NCBI GenBank assembly: GCA_050694055.1
Contig: JBOGWX010000011.1
Span: 1-19,228 of the forward strand
Length of the DNA: 19,228 nucleotides
From: WHSV01 sp050694055
GTDB lineage: Bacteria > Actinomycetota > CADDZG01 > WHSQ01
Reading direction: 5' to 3'
Made by a program: the position numbers and the translations under genes. Position 1 is the stretch's first letter; each line of letters opens with the position of its first letter. Of this stretch, positions 16,001 to 19,228 are shown piece after piece. The notes under the pieces are model-generated. The model saw nothing but the letters and a program-made list of their open reading frames with translations. It did no database searches and was not told the origin of the DNA.

Positions 16001-16037
16001 CTCACTCGTGGGCACCGGGAGAGCCGTCACTCCCTAG
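13020..16037 (+). CDS. Membrane-bound hybrid histidine kinase (PAS-GAF-HisKA-HATPase-REC)
   Basis: A 1005-residue sensor kinase. Residues 10-312 contain about eight to ten membrane helices forming a sensor of unknown ligand. A PAS domain spans about 322-438 and a GAF domain about 445-602. The dimerisation/phosphoacceptor helix has MEAIGQLAGGIAHDFNNILSVI, with H634 as the phospho-His. The ATPase domain shows the N box NLVVNARDA (N742/N746), the G1 box VRDTGCGM (D789) and the G2 box GTGLGL (815-820). A C-terminal receiver (about 876-992) has the acidic pair EDE, phospho-Asp D927 (LMLTDVRMPGMSG) and K976. All catalytic residues are present. The GTG at 13020 has GAGGAG ten bases upstream, and an ATG two codons on is an alternative. 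It is divergent from the pilus operon and lacks an adjacent separate response regulator. A link to pilus control is only positional. Confidence 0.93.
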   Translation: MTMSVTRSNVWALVGLLGALVTGLYFVVPSSLLKGTVFVCIVAMTGLCVLAGIRLHRPEIPRPWLWLAYGLGFKVIGDVVWYAENLFGGGDILVVPAQLCYLVSYGCFIASFFVFVRLRDVRNYRAILLDTAMLLVNAIAACWIFLIHPLLAQSPLPLLERIVFTSFPVVNLVVFGALVALLLSNGARPPALYFLTAGFFLHLLGDTVYYAGVLWHDSYTIGGAQDALWLLAYVLIAVAALRPSMEQLTRPSAATVAPLTRARTLWFGLSAMLGPAVIVIHHSSGITMQEVTIIAAGLVLFALILIRMAGLVHAVQSRVVELQLSQHKYRALAHNFPSGAVFLFDHDLRFLVADGAGLHQAGFSPGRLEGRTLHEVLPQSTAALLETHYRSALAGKQTAGEIEFHGAAYEIHGTPVQDERGEVFAGLVLAQDVTKRKWAETLLEQQATTLEMILDGGHLKDVLEHIATTVEAHAPGAQCSIQLLSNDGTSLGHGAAPSLPATYNHAIDGVAIGPTVGSWGAAAFRGETVIVSDIATDPLWRDFKDLALIHDLRACWSVPMSDAEGKTLGTFGVYYDRPMEPPLDHTEIVRLFSRLAGIAVERHRAAEKGKELENQLRQSQKMEAIGQLAGGIAHDFNNILSVIRNYAGFVRDEFGPDDPARDDVAEIVHASDRASELVRQLLAFSRKDVLDPQMLDLNDVVADTHKLLRRTMSENLSLAVELTPGNLKTRLDSGQLEQVLLNLVVNARDAMPDGGALTIETGYEIVDHRNSRQHSKLKEGHYVRLSVRDTGCGMTDEVKVRIFEPFFTTKRPGEGTGLGLAMVYGIVEGAGGHIAVDSTPGKGSSFTLYFPASDAEKSETVEEPALNALPVADGARILVVEDEEAVRKLIGRILSGRGYRVVEARSGDHALARLAEVDGDVELMLTDVRMPGMSGRELALNVQMLYPRIKTLYMSGYAEQSLAEESLRGLDSWIEKPFSAEALVALIHKTLDAPSLVGTGRAVTP

Positions 16038-16074
16038 AGTTCACCACTACTCGGCATAGGACCGCGGGCACACT

Positions 16075-16080
16075 TATCAT
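16075..16080 (+). promoter_or_regulatory. -10 box (TATCAT) placed for a leaderless transcript
   Basis: TATCAT ends six bases before the ATG at 16087, so a transcript would start at or next to the A of the ATG. No SD sequence is visible there. Leaderless mRNAs of this geometry are common in Actinomycetota. No good -35 was found. Confidence 0.45.
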
Positions 16081-16086
16081 GCGGCG

Positions 16087-16875
16087 ATGGCCACCGCCGT
16101 CTTCTTTCATGCTCATCCGGACGACGAAGCCATTGCCACGGCGGGGACCATGACCAAAGCGGTGCGGGATGGTCATCGCGTCGTGCTGGTATGCGCCACC
16201 CGCGGTGAACAAGGCACTCCCCTGCCGGGAGTTCTCAAGGAGGGCGAAGAGCTATGGCGCCGAAGGGAGCTGGAACTCGAAGATGCCTGCAGGATCCTAG
16301 GTGCACCGCGACTCGAATTCTTGGGCTACGCGGACTCGGGAATGATGGGTGAACAGGCCAACCACTCACTTGAGAGCTTCTGGAGCGCCGACATCGAAGA
16401 GGCTGCCCGGCGACTCGCAAACATCCTCGAAGAGGAGGAAGCTCAGGTGCTCACGATCTATGACGAGCACGGCGGGTACGGTCACCCCGATCACATTCAA
16501 GTGCACCGGGTGGGGCTGCGCGCCGCCGAGCTTGCAGGAACACCCAACATCTTCATGAGCACGATGAATAGGTCCCAGACGAAGGAGCTCATCGAGGGTG
16601 CGGGAGAATTCGGTTTCGAGGTTTCCGAGGACATACGAGAATCGGTCGACACGTTGGGAGTTCCCGCCGACCAGATCACGACCGCGGTCGACGTCACGGA
16701 CTTTCTCGACGAGAAACGACGAGCCATGGCCGCGCACGCGTCACAGATCGCCGACAACTCGCCCTTTCTGGGAATGCCCCCAGATGTCTTCGCCGTTGCC
16801 TGGGGTACCGAGTGGTACGTCAAGGTCGGGGTGGAGCCAAGCGGGGAGCTCCAGACCTCGCTGTTTGACTATTAG
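16087..16875 (+). CDS. PIG-L family deacetylase (LmbE/MshB/Mca-like)
   Basis: A 262-residue zinc-dependent N-acetylglucosaminyl deacetylase-fold enzyme. FHAHPDDEAIATAG (7-20) gives the zinc ligands H10 and D13 and the likely base D12. GGYGHPDHIQVHR (129-141) gives H133 and the third ligand H136. LGYADSGM (79-86) resembles the loop found in MshB and Mca, the mycothiol deacetylase and mycothiol-conjugate amidase of actinobacteria. Length is shorter than typical MshB or Mca, so the substrate is uncertain; a sugar or amide detoxification role is plausible. No signal peptide is visible. The start is the ATG 49 bases after the kinase stop, possibly leaderless. The gene converges on the next gene with only 22 bases between stops. 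Confidence 0.9.
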   Translation: MATAVFFHAHPDDEAIATAGTMTKAVRDGHRVVLVCATRGEQGTPLPGVLKEGEELWRRRELELEDACRILGAPRLEFLGYADSGMMGEQANHSLESFWSADIEEAARRLANILEEEEAQVLTIYDEHGGYGHPDHIQVHRVGLRAAELAGTPNIFMSTMNRSQTKELIEGAGEFGFEVSEDIRESVDTLGVPADQITTAVDVTDFLDEKRRAMAAHASQIADNSPFLGMPPDVFAVAWGTEWYVKVGVEPSGELQTSLFDY

Positions 16876-16897
16876 GAGGCGTTCATTCACGAGCCGG

Positions 16898-17758
16898 CTA
16901 CTCGGGACGTGGAACACCTATGGGATTGGGATAGCGCAACGCCCCTGCCTCGAGCACGGGACGAAGGACCTCGATCATCAAACCATGAAGCTCCGAGCAT
17001 CTCTCGTCTCCCAGGTGCAGCCACGGAGCATTCGCCAGCTCGTCGGTGCGTTGCTCGAGCAAGGCGTGGGCGGTGCCGCCTTCCTTCGTGAGCCGGCCAT
17101 CTTCATCGAGCCACCCGCGCTCCTGCAAGCGCCGAGCTGCGGAATTCCACTCCTCAGACGACCAACCGCGGAAGGGCTCGAGCGTCGAACGAGACACCGC
17201 TCCGCTGGCCGACAGCGCCACGTGCGCTTCACAGCCGTCCAAGTTCGCCAGCATCAGTGCGGTTACATGGCCGTCGCCTCGGAACTCGCGCAGCAGCGTG
17301 CAGGCGTGCCACAGTTCGAGATGAGGAACGCCCGGCCAGGGTAGGTCGGCGTGAGCCGCGTAGACGGGGCGGCCGGGCGACGTGCATGCTTCGCAGGCGC
17401 GTCTCGCAAGACGAGCCGCCCCGCGTACCGCATCCCCCTCGGCGGCGGACCCCAGTATTCGACGCAGAGCCGCGTCGACACCCTTCAGTCGTGCTTCCAG
17501 CACCGATGCCGGCGTCGCGAACGACCACGCATCCGGAATGGCTCTGCGCACCATTTCGGGATGAAAGTTGTAGAAGGCTGCGGCCACGACACTGGCCGCG
17601 ACAGGACCCATCGCCGCCGAACGCGACGCGAAGTACCCCATCCATCCTCCCTTGAGTCCCGCCTCGTCGTAGGCGGCTCTGGTTTCAGGAGCGAAGTAGA
17701 CCAGCGCGTGGAACGGCTCTGTCACCCTCCACATGCGACGAGCCGGGTGCTCTCTCAC
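16898..17758 (-). CDS. SCO6745-like actinobacterial protein with probable winged HTH
   Basis: The 286-residue protein resembles the SCO6745 family of uncharacterised actinobacterial proteins. The recognisable N-terminus is ARRMWRVTEPFHALVYFAPETRAAYDEAGL, with YFASRSAAMGPV and AAFYNFHPEMVRRAIPDAW following. The later region GWSSEEWNSAARRLQERGWLDEDGRLTKEG (about 204-233) looks like a winged helix, as in MarR-type folds. No membrane segment or signal peptide is visible. Its biochemical role is unknown. The GTG at 17758 is used, but the ATG at 17734, directly before the conserved Trp, is equally possible. Neither has a good SD sequence. The IS110 element begins only about 50 bases upstream of the start and may have disturbed its promoter. 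Family assignment is from memory of the sequence pattern. Confidence 0.8.
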   Translation of the reverse strand: MREHPARRMWRVTEPFHALVYFAPETRAAYDEAGLKGGWMGYFASRSAAMGPVAASVVAAAFYNFHPEMVRRAIPDAWSFATPASVLEARLKGVDAALRRILGSAAEGDAVRGAARLARRACEACTSPGRPVYAAHADLPWPGVPHLELWHACTLLREFRGDGHVTALMLANLDGCEAHVALSASGAVSRSTLEPFRGWSSEEWNSAARRLQERGWLDEDGRLTKEGGTAHALLEQRTDELANAPWLHLGDERCSELHGLMIEVLRPVLEAGALRYPNPIGVPRPE

Positions 17759-17817
17759 AACTCAAGTGTGCACCTTGTGGCGGGCTTGTACGCAAACACC
17801 CGGCTGTTCTAATGGGC

Positions 17818-17823
17818 CTACAT
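17818..17823 (+). promoter_or_regulatory. Tentative -10 box in the IS110 left end
   Basis: CTACAT lies seven bases before the first bridge RNA hairpin. In IS621 the bridge RNA promoter forms across the junction of the circular element, with the -35 in the right end and the -10 in the left end. A -10 here without a local -35 would fit, but the match is weak. Confidence 0.25.
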
Positions 17824-17829
17824 CACCTC

Positions 17830-18000
17830 ATGAGAAGGTGACTTCTCAGCCAACCGAAGGGTGAGCACCGACCTGTGCAGGGCTTCGAGTTCTACGCCTA
17901 GATCGTGCCCCCTTCGGTCGGCGAGGAGAGTTGAGGGCTCGTGGGATGTCGTGCCAGCAAGAGCACTGATCCATTAGGACGCCACCTATCTCCTCGAGGC
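17830..18000 (+). ncRNA. Predicted IS110 bridge RNA
   Basis: Three consecutive structures fill the left end. (a) TGAGAAG-GTGA-CTTCTCA at 17831-17848 is a 7-bp hairpin with a GNRA loop. (b) ACCGAAGGG (17853-17861) pairs with CCCTTCGGT (17910-17918), continued by GCAC/GTGC. It is capped by a 6-bp hairpin at 17879-17893, leaving internal-loop strands near 17869-17878 and 17894-17904. (c) CGAGGAGA (17922-17929) pairs with TCTCCTCG (17989-17996), enclosing a large loop. A 5' hairpin, then a target loop, then a donor loop is the published bridge RNA layout, and the total of about 170 bases is also right. In loop (c), CCATTAG (17971-17977) complements the proposed left end CTAATGG at 17809. This is hand folding; ends are approximate. 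Confidence 0.55.
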
Positions 18001-18031
18001 TGATGCCTTTGTCCGTCAGATGGAAGGGGGA

Positions 18032-19228
18032 GTGTTGGTCTTCGTCGGGATCGACTGGTCAGAGAAACACCACGACATCTGCATCGTGGATGAAGCAGGC
18101 GAGATGCTCGCCAAGGGCCGGGTCTCTGAAGGAATCGAAGGGATCGCCCGGCTGCACGCAATGGTCGCCCAGCACGCCGAGGAACCTGAGGACGCCGTCG
18201 TCGGCATCGAGACCGACCGCGGCTTGTTGGTTGGGGCGCTTGTCGCCGCGGCCTACCAGGTGTTCGCGATCAACCCCTTGTCGGTCGACCGCTACCGCGA
18301 TCGCCATTCGACCTCGGGTGCGAAATCGGACCCCGGTGACGCCAAGGTCCTGGCCGACATCGTGCGCACCGACCGCCACAACCACCGCCCGGTCGCCGGC
18401 GACTCAGAGCTCGCCGACGCCATCAAGTTGCTTACCCGGGCGCACCAGAGCTTTGTGTGGGAGCGTCAGCGTCACGTCAACCGCCTGCGCAACGCCCTGC
18501 GGGAGTTCTACCCCCAGGCCCTCGAGGCGTTCGGCACCGAGCTCGCCCACCGCGATGCGGTCGCGGTTCTTTCGATCGCGCCGACCCCGGACCTCGGCCG
18601 GCGCCTGTCACGCTCCAAGATCGCGAGCGCTCTCACACGAGCGGGCCGCCAGCGCAACGCCGAGACCCGAGCGGACAAGATCCAGGCGGCGCTGCGCTCC
18701 GAGCAGCTGCAGGCGGCGCACACGGTGACGCGCGCCTACGGCTCGATCGTGTCCTCGCTGGTGACGCTGATCGCCGGCCTCAGCGACCAGATCGCCGGCC
18801 TCGAGCAGGAGCTCGAAGAGGCTTTTGAGGATCACCCGGACGCCAAGATCCTGCGCAGTCTTCCCGGACTCGGCACGGTCCTCGGCGCCCGGGTGCTCGC
18901 GGAGTTCGGCGACGACCGAACCCGCTATGCCGATGCTAGAGCGAGGAAGAACTACGCGGGGACGTCCCCCATCACCAAGGCGTCGGGACGCAGTCGAGTG
19001 GTCCTCGCTCGCTTCGCCCGCAACGAGCATCTCTATGACGCCTGCCACCTGTGGGCGTTCTCGTCCCTCACGAAATCCCCCGGTGCGCGCGCCTACTACG
19101 ACCTCCAGCGAGGGCGGGGCAAGACGAACAACCAGGCCTTACGGGCTCTCGCCAACCGTCTCGTGGGGATCCTTCACGGTTGCCTGCGTCACCGGCAGCT
19201 CTATGACGATTCGATTGCATGGCCGTCC
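18032..19228 (+). CDS. IS110-family DEDD transposase (bridge-RNA-type recombinase), 3' end cut by window
   Basis: The reading frame is open for 399 codons to the last base of the window, so only a few C-terminal residues are probably missing. The N-terminal RuvC-like DEDD domain begins FVGIDWSEKHHDI. Acidic residues are likely D8, E60 (GIETDRG), D100 and D103 (KSDPGDAKVLADIVR). A coiled region (about 205-268) follows. The C-terminal transposase_20 domain contains LRSLPGLGTVLGARVLAEFGD (275-295) and YAGTSPITKASGRSR, where S318 is the likely catalytic serine. The GTG at 18032 directly follows a GGAAGGGGG ribosome site. An in-frame ATG at 18020 is an alternative. The gene is intact over the visible length. 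In this family the enzyme works with an RNA encoded beside it, here predicted just upstream. Confidence 0.93.
   Translation, partial: MLVFVGIDWSEKHHDICIVDEAGEMLAKGRVSEGIEGIARLHAMVAQHAEEPEDAVVGIETDRGLLVGALVAAAYQVFAINPLSVDRYRDRHSTSGAKSDPGDAKVLADIVRTDRHNHRPVAGDSELADAIKLLTRAHQSFVWERQRHVNRLRNALREFYPQALEAFGTELAHRDAVAVLSIAPTPDLGRRLSRSKIASALTRAGRQRNAETRADKIQAALRSEQLQAAHTVTRAYGSIVSSLVTLIAGLSDQIAGLEQELEEAFEDHPDAKILRSLPGLGTVLGARVLAEFGDDRTRYADARARKNYAGTSPITKASGRSRVVLARFARNEHLYDACHLWAFSSLTKSPGARAYYDLQRGRGKTNNQALRALANRLVGILHGCLRHRQLYDDSIAWPS

Larger units (their letters stand above)
17809..19228 (+). mobile_element. IS110-family insertion sequence, left end to window edge (partial)
   Basis: A long DEDD-type transposase follows a non-coding left end of about 220 bases, the organisation of the IS110 group. 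I place the left boundary at the CT of CTAATGG (17809-17815). CT is the core dinucleotide of IS621, the best studied relative. CTAATGG is also the exact reverse complement of a segment at 17971-17977 in the predicted bridge RNA. IS110 elements have no terminal inverted repeats and usually no target duplication, so the boundary cannot be confirmed by repeats. The right end lies outside the window. Confidence 0.75.

Noticed and set aside
15392..16153. 253-codon frame over the end of the kinase gene
   Set aside because: It overlaps the kinase catalytic and receiver domains in another frame and shows no domain.
18003..18728. 241-codon frame overlapping the start of the IS110 transposase
   Set aside because: It is the +1 frame of the real transposase, and its product is a low-complexity Arg/Ser/Pro mixture.
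1..19228. Composite transposon carrying the pilus operon
   Set aside because: The flanking IS elements are of unrelated families with different mechanisms, so they cannot jointly mobilise the interval.
1..19228. tRNA or rRNA genes
   Set aside because: No cloverleaf with a TTCRANY-like T-loop and no rRNA-like stretch was noticed in the intergenic regions on either strand.

Overview
The window is high-GC bacterial DNA. It is most likely from an Actinomycetota, perhaps a deep or uncultured lineage. The clues are a Tad/Flp pilus operon without a secretin, a PIG-L/Mca-type deacetylase, a protein resembling the actinobacterial SCO6745 family, frequent GTG starts and one apparently leaderless start. 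The taxonomy is inference, because there is no rRNA or housekeeping marker gene.

Layout: (1) 1-1952 is an essentially complete IS1634-family insertion sequence with a DDE transposase on the minus strand and 17-bp matching ends. (2) 1949-2779 is an unrecognised gene on the minus strand; its stop codon coincides with the IS edge. (3) 2972-12659 is a minus-strand Tad operon. In transcription order it reads flp pilin, tadE, tadG-like, cpaB, tadZ, tadA, a von Willebrand A (VWA) domain-tadB fusion, tadC and a MerR-like HTH/coiled-coil protein, with many overlapping or near-abutting genes. No prepilin peptidase (TadV/CpaA) is present. (4) 12660-13019 is a divergent intergenic region with a possible operator near flp and a strongly structured GC-rich segment ending in a terminator-like stem and TTTT. 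(5) 13020-16037 is a large hybrid histidine kinase on the plus strand. (6) 16087-16875 is a PIG-L deacetylase, convergent with an SCO6745-like gene at 16898-17758. (7) 17809 to the window end is an IS110-family element whose transposase runs off the edge. Its left non-coding end folds on paper like an IS110 bridge RNA.

How the genes fit together: TadA (ATPase), TadB/TadC (membrane platform), TadZ (polar ParA-like organiser), CpaB, TadE and TadG-like would assemble Flp fibres on the cell surface. The unusual parts are an extracytoplasmic VWA domain with an intact metal site fused in front of TadB, and the HTH/coiled-coil protein at the end of the operon. The kinase is divergently placed and may sense conditions relevant to the pilus, but nothing in the sequence proves a link.

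The most interesting candidates are the predicted IS110 bridge RNA, with a donor guide complementary to the element's own left end, and the VWA-TadB fusion. Next come the structured RNA-like region between flp and the kinase, the stem-loop in front of tadZ, and the unrecognised cysteine-bearing protein that ends exactly at an IS boundary.
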